Shown here piece after piece: positions 46,907-54,149 of a stretch of 64,000 nt of DNA. Location: NCBI GenBank assembly GCA_031400455.1, contig JANNPX010000015.1:16507-80506 (forward strand), read 5' to 3'. Both the position numbers and the translations under genes were made by a program. The stretch comes from JANXYW01 sp031400455 (lineage in GTDB: Bacteria; Chloroflexota; Dehalococcoidia; DSTF01; JACRBR01). Under the pieces are notes generated by a model. The model was not told the DNA's origin. It was given only the letters and a program-made list of their open reading frames with translations, and did not search any database. The number at the start of each line of letters is the position of its first letter. Positions within the stretch are counted from its first letter, which is position 1.

Positions 46907-47068
46907 GAGGTGTGCGGCCAACGCGCGACGCCTGATACGCCGACAGTGGCGATTGACGCGGGCGCCCTGTGGTCGCGACGACCGTGGCTTCCGCGAAGGA
47001 ACCGCAGCGGCACCCACGCCGAAACACCACCCGTCCGCCCAACAGCCGATCATCGATATCCTTAGGCG

Positions 47069-48154
47069 ATGACATCGCCATACATGCTGCGCGCGCTGGA
47101 GCTTGCGGAATCGGTGCTTGGCTCGACGAGCCCGAATCCGAGCGTGGGCTGCGTGATCGTGCGCGACGGCGCGATCGCGGGCGAAGGTGCCACGCAGCCC
47201 GTCGGCGGAGCGCACGCTGAGGTGATGGCGCTCCGAGCCGCGGGCGACGCGGCGCCCGGAGCCACGGCGTACGTGACGCTCGAGCCGCACGCGCACCAGG
47301 GTCGTACGCCCCCCTGCACCGATGCGCTGATCGCCGCCGGTGTGCGTGAGGTGCACGTCGCGATGATCGATCCGAACCCGGATGTCTCCGGCCGGGGCGT
47401 CGATGCGCTGCGAGCCGTCGGCATTGAAGTCACCGTTGGTGACGGTGCATCGGAGTCGGCGAAACTGCTCGAGGCATACGTGAAGCATCGCGCTACTGGC
47501 CTGCCGTTCGTCACTGCGAAGTTCGCGGCGACACTCGACGGGAAGATCGCCGCATCAAGCGGTGACTCGCGCTGGGTAGCCGGCGAAGAGGCGCGCGCAT
47601 GGGCACACGGCTTTCGCACGCGCATCGACGCGATCATGTGCGGCGTGAACAACGTGCTGCTGGATGACCCGCAACTCACCGCGCGGCCGGGGGGCGTGCT
47701 CGCGGAGCGGCAGCCGCTGCGCATCGTCGCCGACTCGCGCGGGCGGACGCCGCTCGATGCGAAGGTACTCGGCCCTGGCGGCAAGACGCTGATCGCGACG
47801 ACGGACGCATCGCCCGTATCGTGGCGCGCATCAATCGCCGCCACAGGCGCGGAGGCGTGCGTACTACCTGCCGACGAGAGCGGGCGCGTTGACATGAGCG
47901 CGCTGCTGCGACTGCTGGGCGAGCGCGGCGTGCTGTCGCTCCTCGTCGAAGGCGGTGGCGTGCTGCACGGCAGCCTCTTCGAGGCAAAGCTCGTCGACAA
48001 GGTGCACGCCATCATCGCACCGAAGATCGTCGGCGGAAGCGCCTACCCCGCCGTCGGCGGCGACGGCGTCGCCCGTATGGAGGATGCCGTGACGCTGCGC
48101 GACGTTGAAGTGCTCCGCCTGGGCGCGGATGTCGCGTTCGTGGGCTATGTCTAG
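47069..48154 (+). CDS. ribD: riboflavin biosynthesis deaminase/reductase
   Basis: A 361-residue bifunctional enzyme for steps two and three of riboflavin synthesis. The deaminase half has the zinc site GGAHAEVMAL (His49, Glu51) and the second ligand loop LEPHAHQGRTPPC, where the usual Cys74 of the B. subtilis enzyme is His here; Cys83 is kept. The reductase half begins at about residue 150 (FVTAKFAATLDGKIAASSGD) and has LLVEGGGVLHGSL and APKIVGG. No FMN riboswitch is recognisable upstream. First of the rib genes, but 130 bases and a probable promoter separate it from ribE. Confidence 0.93.
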   Translation: MTSPYMLRALELAESVLGSTSPNPSVGCVIVRDGAIAGEGATQPVGGAHAEVMALRAAGDAAPGATAYVTLEPHAHQGRTPPCTDALIAAGVREVHVAMIDPNPDVSGRGVDALRAVGIEVTVGDGASESAKLLEAYVKHRATGLPFVTAKFAATLDGKIAASSGDSRWVAGEEARAWAHGFRTRIDAIMCGVNNVLLDDPQLTARPGGVLAERQPLRIVADSRGRTPLDAKVLGPGGKTLIATTDASPVSWRASIAATGAEACVLPADESGRVDMSALLRLLGERGVLSLLVEGGGVLHGSLFEAKLVDKVHAIIAPKIVGGSAYPAVGGDGVARMEDAVTLRDVEVLRLGADVAFVGYV

Positions 48155-48229
48155 AACAGTCCCAGATTGGCGCGATTCTCAATTCTGGGGGAGTTTGGTC
48201 TACGATTTCATTAGCCTGCGCCTAAACGA

Positions 48230-48258
48230 TTGACGCTATTGGGACTTAGTGTTAAGGT
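48230..48258 (+). promoter_or_regulatory. promoter for ribE-ribBA
   Basis: TTGACG at 48230-48235, a 17-base spacer and TAAGGT at 48253-48258. The -10 lies inside an 11/12 inverted repeat (48241-48271). Confidence 0.6.
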
Positions 48259-48271
48259 GACACCAAGTCCC
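48241..48271 (+). promoter_or_regulatory. inverted repeat over the ribE promoter (operator or hairpin)
   Basis: GGGACTTAGTGT, 7-base centre, ACACCAAGTCCC: 11 of 12 positions are complementary. It covers the -10 element and ends 16 bases before the ribE ATG. It could be a repressor site or a leader hairpin near the ribosome-binding site GGAGG (48278-48282). Not an FMN riboswitch. Confidence 0.65.
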
Positions 48272-48287
48272 CCGCCCGGAGGAAAAG

Positions 48288-48884
48288 ATGTTCACCGGCA
48301 TCATCGAAGAGCTCGGCACCATCACCAGCAACGTCGAAGGCGAGATCGCGATCAAGGCGAAAGTTGTGCTCTGGGGCACAAACCTTGGCGACAGCATCTC
48401 CGTCAACGGCGTCGACTTGACGGCGAAGTACTTCGACGAAGAGGGCTTCATCGCCAACGTCATGCCCGAGACGTATCGCCGCAGCAACCTGGGTGACCTC
48501 AAGCCCGGCGACCTCGTAAACCTCGAGCGTTCGCTGCAACTCGCGGGGAGGATCAGCGGCCACCTCGTCCGCGGCGTGGTCGAGGATACGGGCATCATCG
48601 ACTCGTTCACGCCGGAGGGCGATGCGATCATCCTGAAGGTCAACGCCTCGCCGGAGATCCTGCGCTACATCGTGATGAAGGGCCCAGTCGCCATCGACGG
48701 CATCAGCCTCACCGTCATGGCCAAGGACGATCACTCGTTCTCCACATCGCTGGTGCAGTACACGCAGGACCACACGAACCTGCACACGAAGGGGCCGGGC
48801 GACAAGGTCAATCTCGAGAGCGACATCTTCGCCCGCTACGTCGAAGCGATGCTGGAAGACCGGCGCACCGGCGCCACGGCCTGA
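48288..48884 (+). CDS. ribE: riboflavin synthase, alpha subunit
   Basis: A 198-residue enzyme with two lumazine-binding domains that dismutates two 6,7-dimethyl-8-ribityllumazine molecules to riboflavin. The N-terminus MFTGIIEELGTI is canonical; DSISVNGVDLT (first site) and AIDGISLTVMAKDDHSFS (second site) are the paired binding segments, and HLVRGVVEDTG begins the second repeat. GGAGG lies 5 bases before the ATG. Driven by its own promoter with a palindrome over the -10. Confidence 0.94.
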   Translation: MFTGIIEELGTITSNVEGEIAIKAKVVLWGTNLGDSISVNGVDLTAKYFDEEGFIANVMPETYRRSNLGDLKPGDLVNLERSLQLAGRISGHLVRGVVEDTGIIDSFTPEGDAIILKVNASPEILRYIVMKGPVAIDGISLTVMAKDDHSFSTSLVQYTQDHTNLHTKGPGDKVNLESDIFARYVEAMLEDRRTGATA

Positions 48885-48916
48885 CGCGCGACCGTCCAGG
48901 CGAGGGGACACCACAC

Positions 48917-50161
48917 ATGCAGGAAGAACTGCCGCAGATCTCAGAAAAGGAAATACGCCGATCGAAGGGCCTCGCGACCATCGAGGAAGCGATCGAAGAG
49001 TTCCGCAACGGCCGCTTCGTCATCATCATCGATGACGAAGACCGCGAGAACGAAGGCGACCTGACGATCGCGGCGCAGTTCGCCACGCCCGAGGCGATCA
49101 ACTTCATGGCGCGCTACGGCCGCGGCCTCATCTGCGTGCCGATGACGCAAGAGCGCTTGGAGCACCTCCACATCCCGATGATGGTGAACCACAACGACTC
49201 GCAGTTTGGGACGCCGTTCTCCGTTTCGGTCGAGGCACGCGCGGGCGTCACGACCGGCATCTCGGCGGCTGACCGCGCCCGCACCACGCAAGTGCTGATC
49301 GACCCGACCACTCGCCCGAGCGATCTGGTGATGCCCGGTCACGTCTTCCCGTTGCGAGCGCGTGACGGCGGCGTACTCGTCCGCGCGGGGCAGACCGAAG
49401 CGACTGTCGACCTGTGCAAGATGGCAGGGCTCTACCCGGCGGGCGTGCTCTGCGAAGTGATGAACCAGGACGGGTCGATGTCGCGCCTGCCGCAGTTGAA
49501 GCGCTTTGCGAAGCGACACAACCTGAAGATCATCTCCGTGACACAGCTGATCGAATACCGCATGCACAAGGAGAAGCTCGTACGCCGCGTCGCCGAGACG
49601 AAGCTCCCGACTGAGTTCGGCGAGTGGGAGTGCGTGGCATACCGCGCGATCACCGACCCCGACGAACACATTGCGCTGGTGTACGGCGATGTGGCGTCGG
49701 ACGAACCGACGCTGGTACGCGTACACAGCCAGTGCGTCACGGGCGACGTCTTCGGCTCGAAGCGCTGTGACTGCGGCGAGCAACTGCAGATGGCGATGCG
49801 CATGATCTCCGAGGCCGGCAAGGGCGTCATCGTCTACATGCGGCAGGAGGGGCGCGGCATCGGCCTGCACAACAAGATTAAGGCGTACAAACTGCAAGAC
49901 GGCGGCATGGACACCGTGGAAGCGAACGAAGCCCTCGGCTTCCCGGCGGATCGCCGCGACTACGGCATCGGCATGCAGATCCTCGTCGACCTCGGCCTGT
50001 CGCATCTGCGTCTGCTCACGAACAACCCGGAGAAGCGTGCTGGGCTGGAGGGCTACGGGCTGCAGGTCGTCGAGCGCGTCCCGCTGCACGGCACGCCTAA
50101 CGAGCACAACGTCCGCTACCTCGAGACGAAGCGCACGAAGATGGGCCACCTGATGGGGTAG
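48917..50161 (+). CDS. ribBA: bifunctional 3,4-dihydroxy-2-butanone-4-phosphate synthase / GTP cyclohydrolase II
   Basis: A 414-residue enzyme supplying both precursors of lumazine. The DHBP-synthase half (1-205) has IDDEDRENEGDLTIAA (catalytic Asp/Glu), GHVFPLRARDGGVLVRAGQT and LCEVMNQDGSM. The GTP cyclohydrolase II half carries the zinc cysteines in CVTGDVFGSKRCDCGEQL and MRQEGRGIGLHNKIKAYKL. Start ATG at 48917 after GAGGGGAC. Both halves look complete, so neither is decaying as in some lineages. Confidence 0.95.
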   Translation: MQEELPQISEKEIRRSKGLATIEEAIEEFRNGRFVIIIDDEDRENEGDLTIAAQFATPEAINFMARYGRGLICVPMTQERLEHLHIPMMVNHNDSQFGTPFSVSVEARAGVTTGISAADRARTTQVLIDPTTRPSDLVMPGHVFPLRARDGGVLVRAGQTEATVDLCKMAGLYPAGVLCEVMNQDGSMSRLPQLKRFAKRHNLKIISVTQLIEYRMHKEKLVRRVAETKLPTEFGEWECVAYRAITDPDEHIALVYGDVASDEPTLVRVHSQCVTGDVFGSKRCDCGEQLQMAMRMISEAGKGVIVYMRQEGRGIGLHNKIKAYKLQDGGMDTVEANEALGFPADRRDYGIGMQILVDLGLSHLRLLTNNPEKRAGLEGYGLQVVERVPLHGTPNEHNVRYLETKRTKMGHLMG

Positions 50162-50218
50162 GTCTGTAGCTGGTTAGTCTTCAGTTCGTAGTTCACAGTC
50201 CAAGGAACAAGCGCGTTC

Positions 50219-50248
50219 GGGCCTCTAACCAGGCCCTTGTTGCTCTTT
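50219..50248 (+). terminator. terminator after ribBA
   Basis: GGGCCT and AGGCCC (50219-50224, 50231-50236) pair with loop CTAACC and are followed by TTGTTGCTCTTT. It implies ribH has its own transcript start. Confidence 0.5.
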
Positions 50249-50404
50249 GCGTAGAATCGGACGCAACGCAGTCGTTACATAATTCCGATGCCGCCATGTT
50301 TGGCGGCCGCCGAAGATGGTTCATACGTACCATGTTGCCCGGCGCCTGGGCGCGCGATGATGAAGGTACGGGATTCGGTAGACTGGCGTATCCCGGGAGG
50401 ATCC

Positions 50405-50887
50405 TTGACCAAGGGTGGACTGAGTTTCGAAGGCGGGCTCGATGCAGCCGGCCTCCGCATCGCGGTGATCGTGGCGCGCTTTAACGCCCACGTAACAAGC
50501 AAGTTGTACGATGGCTGCCGTGACGAGTTCGGGGCACGCGGCCTTGACCTCGAAACGCTGGAGTCGGTCGAAGTGCCCGGATGCTTCGAGTTGCCGCTCG
50601 TCGCAAGAACGATGGCGGCGGGCGGACGGTACGATGCGGTGGTCTGTCTGGGCGCGGTGATCCGCGGCGACACGCCGCACTTCGACTACGTATCGTCGGA
50701 AACGGCGAGCGGACTCCAGCGAGCAGCGCTCGATACGGGCGTACCGGTGGTCTTCGGCGTGCTGACGACCGACAACGAAGAGCAGGCGTTCGAACGCGTC
50801 GGCGGCAGCGCGGGCCACAAGGGCCGGGACGCGGCGCTGACGGCGATCGAGATGGTTCACACAATGCGCCGCGTGCGGGGCGAGTGA
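50405..50887 (+). CDS. ribH: 6,7-dimethyl-8-ribityllumazine synthase
   Basis: A 160-residue lumazine synthase. RIAVIVARFNAHVTSKLYDG is the N-terminal substrate loop, VPGCFELPLVARTM and AVVCLGAVIRGDTPHFDYVS (active-site His region) and FGVLTTDNEEQAFERVGGSA complete the family pattern. The TTG at 50405 is selected because GGGAGG ends 4 bases before it and the product then has the usual length; the open frame extends 39 codons upstream. Completes the riboflavin genes. Confidence 0.93.
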   Translation: MTKGGLSFEGGLDAAGLRIAVIVARFNAHVTSKLYDGCRDEFGARGLDLETLESVEVPGCFELPLVARTMAAGGRYDAVVCLGAVIRGDTPHFDYVSSETASGLQRAALDTGVPVVFGVLTTDNEEQAFERVGGSAGHKGRDAALTAIEMVHTMRRVRGE

Positions 50888-50972
50888 TCGCAGCGGCGCC
50901 GGGCGACGATACGAGTAGAGGCGTGCGGCCTCACCCCGGGGCAGTCCGGGCACCGCGAATGGAGACGGGCAC

Positions 50973-51359
50973 ATGGCAGTGAAAGCAGACGACGTACGAC
51001 ACCCCGACCAGATCGAGGACGAGTTCGATTGGGAGGCGGTCGTCGAGGGCGAGCCCGTCGATGCGGAGACGCACCGGACGCTTCGCATCGCCCACCGCGC
51101 GGTCGCGAAGTTTCCGGAGTTGAAGGGCCACTACAAGGCGTACGCCGGCGCCGCGGCCGTCGTCTCGAGCGTCGCCACGCTGATGGCCGCCGTCGCCATC
51201 AACCGCAAGACGAAGCACGGCATGAGCGCCGGCCAGGCGCTGGCGGCCCTCACCGCCGCTGACCTTCAGGATGCCGTTCACGTCGCCGCGCGCGACCAGC
51301 GCTACAAGCGCCTGCTGCGCAAGCTCAAGCTCCGCCGCCGCAAGCCGTCCGGCGCCTAG
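50973..51359 (+). CDS. conserved hypothetical protein
   Basis: A 128-residue protein, acidic at the N-terminus (QIEDEFDWEAVVEGEPVDAE) and strongly basic at the end (RLLRKLKLRRRKPSGA), with one weak hydrophobic patch (AYAGAAAVVSSVATLMAAVA). ATG at 50973. It directly precedes the holin-like gene with one base between. I do not recognise a family. Confidence 0.55.
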   Translation: MAVKADDVRHPDQIEDEFDWEAVVEGEPVDAETHRTLRIAHRAVAKFPELKGHYKAYAGAAAVVSSVATLMAAVAINRKTKHGMSAGQALAALTAADLQDAVHVAARDQRYKRLLRKLKLRRRKPSGA

Positions 51360-51360
51360 C

Positions 51361-51825
51361 GTGCGTTTCGGCCGCGAAGGCAGCTTCTTCTACGTCCAGA
51401 CGAGGGGTCCGGAGACCGAGGACTTCGGCGCGCTCGGACTCGCCGTCCGCTTCGTCATCAACGTCGCGGCGCTCTGGTTCTCGCAACTCATCATCCGCGG
51501 CTTCGATATCGATAGCGTGCCGGCGCTGATCTTCGGCGCGGTCATCTTCGGCACCATCAACGCCTTTCTCAAGCCGATCATCTCGATGCTGTCATGCGCG
51601 CTGACCTGCGCCACGCTCGGACTCTTCGCGCTGATCATCAACACCCTGATGCTGGCGCTGACCGCATGGTTCGCGGGCCTGTTCGATCTCGCGTTCGAAG
51701 TCGACGGCTTCTGGGCGGCGTTCCTCGGCGCGCTCGTCATCTCGCTCACCAGCACCATCCTCAGCACGTGGGCCGACCGCGCCATCCTGCGCCCCGCCCG
51801 CCGCGACGCGCTCGATGAGTGGTGA
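51361..51825 (+). CDS. phage-holin-family (YvlD-like) membrane protein
   Basis: A 154-residue protein with four hydrophobic segments. FVINVAALWFSQLIIRGFDI, PALIFGAVIFGTINAFLKPI and LTCATLGLFALIINTLMLAL match the phage_holin_4_2 / YvlD family of bacterial membrane proteins, which despite the name are chromosomal and not lysis proteins. GTG at 51361 is chosen as it follows the previous stop by one base; the frame is open upstream. Function unknown. Confidence 0.75.
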   Translation: MRFGREGSFFYVQTRGPETEDFGALGLAVRFVINVAALWFSQLIIRGFDIDSVPALIFGAVIFGTINAFLKPIISMLSCALTCATLGLFALIINTLMLALTAWFAGLFDLAFEVDGFWAAFLGALVISLTSTILSTWADRAILRPARRDALDEW

Positions 51826-51928
51826 CGGAGTTCGTGGTTCGCAAGTGGTAGTTAGTAGTCCCGACACACTCAACTCGAGCGCTCGTTACCCCGAAACGTG
51901 GTGCCCACCATCCAGAACACCGTGCCAT

Positions 51929-51955
51929 GTCATCCTGAGCGAAGCGAAGGATCTT
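51929..51955 (+). repeat. CATCCTGAGCGAAGCGAAGG element
   Basis: The stretch GTCATCCTGAGCGAAGCGAA followed by GGATCTT is a widespread short intergenic repeat in environmental bacteria. Single copy in this window. Confidence 0.5.
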
Positions 51956-52066
51956 CTCCGGACCAGGTCCTCGCGTCGTTCAGGGCGACAGGCGTTCGTG
52001 ACACGTCAACGCACTTCTTCTCGACAACGGTGAATCAGGCCACCGACACGCCCTAGCTCCGAACCG

Positions 52067-52107
52067 TCAACTACGAACTACCCACTACAAACCACGAACT
52101 TCCCCCA
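52067..52107. repeat. AACTACGAAC-type word array
   Basis: Five consecutive words AACTACGAACTACCCACTAC and AAACCACGAACTT, another member of the AACTACGAAC family. Confidence 0.7.
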
Positions 52108-52126
52108 TCCTTATGGCAAGATCAGA

Positions 52127-52155
52127 TTGCAAAATCACTTCGAATCTGTTATGGT
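52127..52155 (+). promoter_or_regulatory. promoter for the HesB-like and rpsU genes
   Basis: TTGCAA at 52127-52132 and TATGGT at 52150-52155 with a 17-base spacer, in unusually AT-rich DNA, 117 bases before the GTG at 52273. Confidence 0.6.
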
Positions 52156-52272
52156 TGCGATCCCGGAGTTCCTTCGAGGACACCCTGGATTTCAGATACG
52201 AATCCGCTGGCAGCGGGTGGTGGCGCCGGTCGCGCGTGCGCGCGCATCGGGAGCGTATGGAGGTTCAACGGC

Positions 52273-52815
52273 GTGCATGTGACTGAAGCCGCCTGCGAGG
52301 CACTGAACAACCTCCTCTCTCGCGCCACTGCCGACCGCTGCCTCCGCCTCAGCACCATCCAGGGCAACTACCGGTTCATCGTCGATGAGCCCATCGAGCA
52401 AGACATTACCTACAAGTTCGAAGAGCGCGTAGTTCTCGCGGTGTCGGACACCGTCACTCGCGACCTCTGGGGCATCACCGTCGACTGCAAGGTCGAAGCG
52501 GGGAAGCGCAAGCTGATCTTCCGCAAGGCGGGCCAGGGCGAGCCGATGGACGCCACTCGCCCCGAGACCGACCCGGTGCCGCCCGGGTGGCGCGCCGGCG
52601 AGCATGAGCGCCTGCTGGCGGAGATCGCCGACATCGGCCGCCAGATCTCGTCGCTGCGCGGCGGCTCCAAGAGCCTCGTGCGCGAACAGTTGCACGCGCT
52701 CGAAGCAGCGAAGCATGAGAAGTGGGACGCCATCCGCGCCCTCTGGGCCGGCGACGGCGGCTGGCACAAGAAGAACGGCGCAGACGCGGTCGCGGCAGCG
52801 GCCCTCGCCGAGTAG
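52273..52815 (+). CDS. HesB/IscA-like protein lacking the usual cysteines
   Basis: A 180-residue protein. Residues 1-85 resemble the HesB/IscA fold: VTEAACEALNNLLSRATADR, CLRLSTIQGNYRFIVDEPIE, VVLAVSDTVTRDLWGITVDC. Real IscA proteins bind iron or a cluster with three cysteines in G-C-x-G and C-G-C; these are absent here, so cluster binding is unlikely. A C-terminal part (110-165) is helical and charged. GTG at 52273, with GGAGG at 52258-52262. Same strand, 36 bases before rpsU. Function unknown. Confidence 0.6.
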   Translation: MHVTEAACEALNNLLSRATADRCLRLSTIQGNYRFIVDEPIEQDITYKFEERVVLAVSDTVTRDLWGITVDCKVEAGKRKLIFRKAGQGEPMDATRPETDPVPPGWRAGEHERLLAEIADIGRQISSLRGGSKSLVREQLHALEAAKHEKWDAIRALWAGDGGWHKKNGADAVAAAALAE

Positions 52816-52851
52816 ACTGCCCACGCGGCATCGAACACGAATGGAGCACGT

Positions 52852-53055
52852 ATGACGGCGGTAGATCTTCGAGACGGTGAATCAGGCGAGCACCTGCTGA
52901 CGCGCTTTCGGCAGGCGGTGCAGCGCGATGGCATCCTGCGCGAGATCAAGCAGCGCCGGCACTTCATCCCGAAGAGCGAACGTCGTCGCATCGCCCGCGC
53001 GAAGGCAGCCCGCCGCCGCCGGCGAGCGCTTACGAAGCGCCCCGTCGCAGCGTAA
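52852..53055 (+). CDS. rpsU: ribosomal protein bS21
   Basis: A 67-residue very basic protein. GESGEHLLTRFRQAVQRDGI followed by LREIKQRRHFIPKSERRR and an Arg-rich tail is the bS21 pattern. It is a small-subunit component used near the mRNA 5' end. ATG at 52852. It shares a transcript with the HesB-like gene. Confidence 0.9.
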   Translation: MTAVDLRDGESGEHLLTRFRQAVQRDGILREIKQRRHFIPKSERRRIARAKAARRRRRALTKRPVAA

Positions 53056-53137
53056 GCCACCACCAGTAGCATCTCACCCCGACAAGCGGCGCCCACCGGG
53101 CGTCGCTTCTGTTTGTGTCCCGACCCCGCACGATTCG

Positions 53138-53166
53138 GTAGGGGCGGCGCTGGCCCCGCCCGCGTG
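53138..53166. repeat. GTAGGGGC palindromic element
   Basis: GTAGGGGCGGCGCTGGCCCC with GCCCG, a GC-rich hairpin with the same GTAGGGGC head as the elements at 12740 and 33772. Confidence 0.5.
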
Positions 53167-53211
53167 CACGCAACGGCATCCGGAAAGTCCGCGGCGATCG
53201 CATCGCGCGAA

Positions 53212-54054
53212 CTACGGATCGATACCCAACAGCCGCGCCGCGTTCTCACGGAGAATCTTCGGCTTCACCGCATCCGAGAAACCCGCCGTCTCGAAGTCGC
53301 GCAGCCAGCGTTCCGGCGTGATCGCCGGATAGTCGGATCCGAAGATCACCTTGTCGCTGATCATGTTGTTGGCGTAGGTGACCAGCGAAGGTGAGAAGTA
53401 CTTCGGCGACCAGCCGGAGAGATCCATGTACACGTTCGGCTTGTGGACCAGCATCGCGAGCTGCTCCTCCTGCCAGGGCCATGCCGGGTGCGCCATGACG
53501 ATCGTCAACTCCGGGAAGTCGGCCGCGACGTCGTCCATGTACGGGATCGGGCGCGCGTAACCGAGCTTGATGCCGCCGCCGCCCGGCTGGCCCGCGCCGA
53601 CGCCCGTCGTGCCGGCATGGAACAGCACGATCAGCCCCAACTCCTGCGCCTTCTCCCACAACGGATAGAACCGCCGGTCGTTTGGGAAGAACTGCTGCGT
53701 CGAAGGATGGAACTTCAGTCCCTTCAGGCCGAGATCCTTCACCTTCTGCGCCTCGCGCACGGCCGCCGCGCCCTTCCACGGGTCGACGTTGCCGAACGCC
53801 GTGAACGTGTCCGGCCAGCGCTTCATGCAGTCGGCGAAATATTCGTTCGGCACGGGAGGCCGACCGGTGACGGTCTCGGTATCGATAGCGAAGAGCACGC
53901 CGAACATATCGAGCTTCTGATAGTAGTCCGCCATCTCTTCCGTCGTCGCCGGCGGCGGATCGCCACGAAAGTACGCCGCCATCGAAGCCTGCTCCGCAGC
54001 GGACATGCCGCCGGGCCCCGGCGGGTGGATGTGGAAGTCGATGATTTTCAGCAT
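53212..54054 (-). CDS. amidohydrolase 2 family protein
   Basis: A 280-residue metal-dependent hydrolase or decarboxylase of the amidohydrolase-2 family. Metal ligands are seen in IIDFHIHPPG, the LKGLKFHPSTQQFF and IVLFHAGTTGVG histidines, IVMAHPAWPW and IFGSDYPAI (Asp). Relatives include ACMSD and resorcylate decarboxylases; substrate unknown. ATG at 54054. On the same strand as tldD. Confidence 0.85.
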   Translation of the reverse strand: MLKIIDFHIHPPGPGGMSAAEQASMAAYFRGDPPPATTEEMADYYQKLDMFGVLFAIDTETVTGRPPVPNEYFADCMKRWPDTFTAFGNVDPWKGAAAVREAQKVKDLGLKGLKFHPSTQQFFPNDRRFYPLWEKAQELGLIVLFHAGTTGVGAGQPGGGGIKLGYARPIPYMDDVAADFPELTIVMAHPAWPWQEEQLAMLVHKPNVYMDLSGWSPKYFSPSLVTYANNMISDKVIFGSDYPAITPERWLRDFETAGFSDAVKPKILRENAARLLGIDP

Positions 54055-54065
54055 GGGTGCCCCCA

Positions 54066-54148
54066 GTTTGTAGTTCGTAGTGGGTAGTTTGTAGTCCCTT
54101 GAATCGGCGTGTCCCGACTACGAACCACGAACTACCCACTACAAACTT
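54066..54148. repeat. inverted AACTACGAAC word repeat (hairpin)
   Basis: Left arm 54066-54096 (tttgtagttcgtagtgggta...) and right arm 54116-54148 (gactacgaaccacgaactac...) are nearly complementary over 30 bases, with a 19-base centre, and together fill the gap between tldD and the amidohydrolase. Confidence 0.7.
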
Positions 54149-54149
54149 C

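Larger units (their letters stand above)
51826..52272. other. long intergenic region with repeats and a promoter
   Basis: This 447-base gap holds no supported gene. It contains an inverted AACTACGAAC word array at 51833-51872, a CATCCTGAGCGAAGCGAAGGAT element at 51929-51955, a second AACTACGAAC array at 52067-52107 and a good promoter at 52127-52155 for the next gene. The rest looks unstructured. Confidence 0.6.

Noticed and set aside
46907..47068. FMN riboswitch before ribD or ribE
   Set aside because: Neither gap has the AGGGTGAAATTCCC or GACCGGCGGT blocks of that motif.
48941..50149. 402-residue open frame on the minus strand opposite ribBA
   Set aside because: It lies wholly antisense to a complete, well-recognised gene and its Arg/His/Val-rich translation has no domain.
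51361..51825. Prophage remnant because of a holin-family protein
   Set aside because: The YvlD-like family is chromosomal, and no other phage gene is near.
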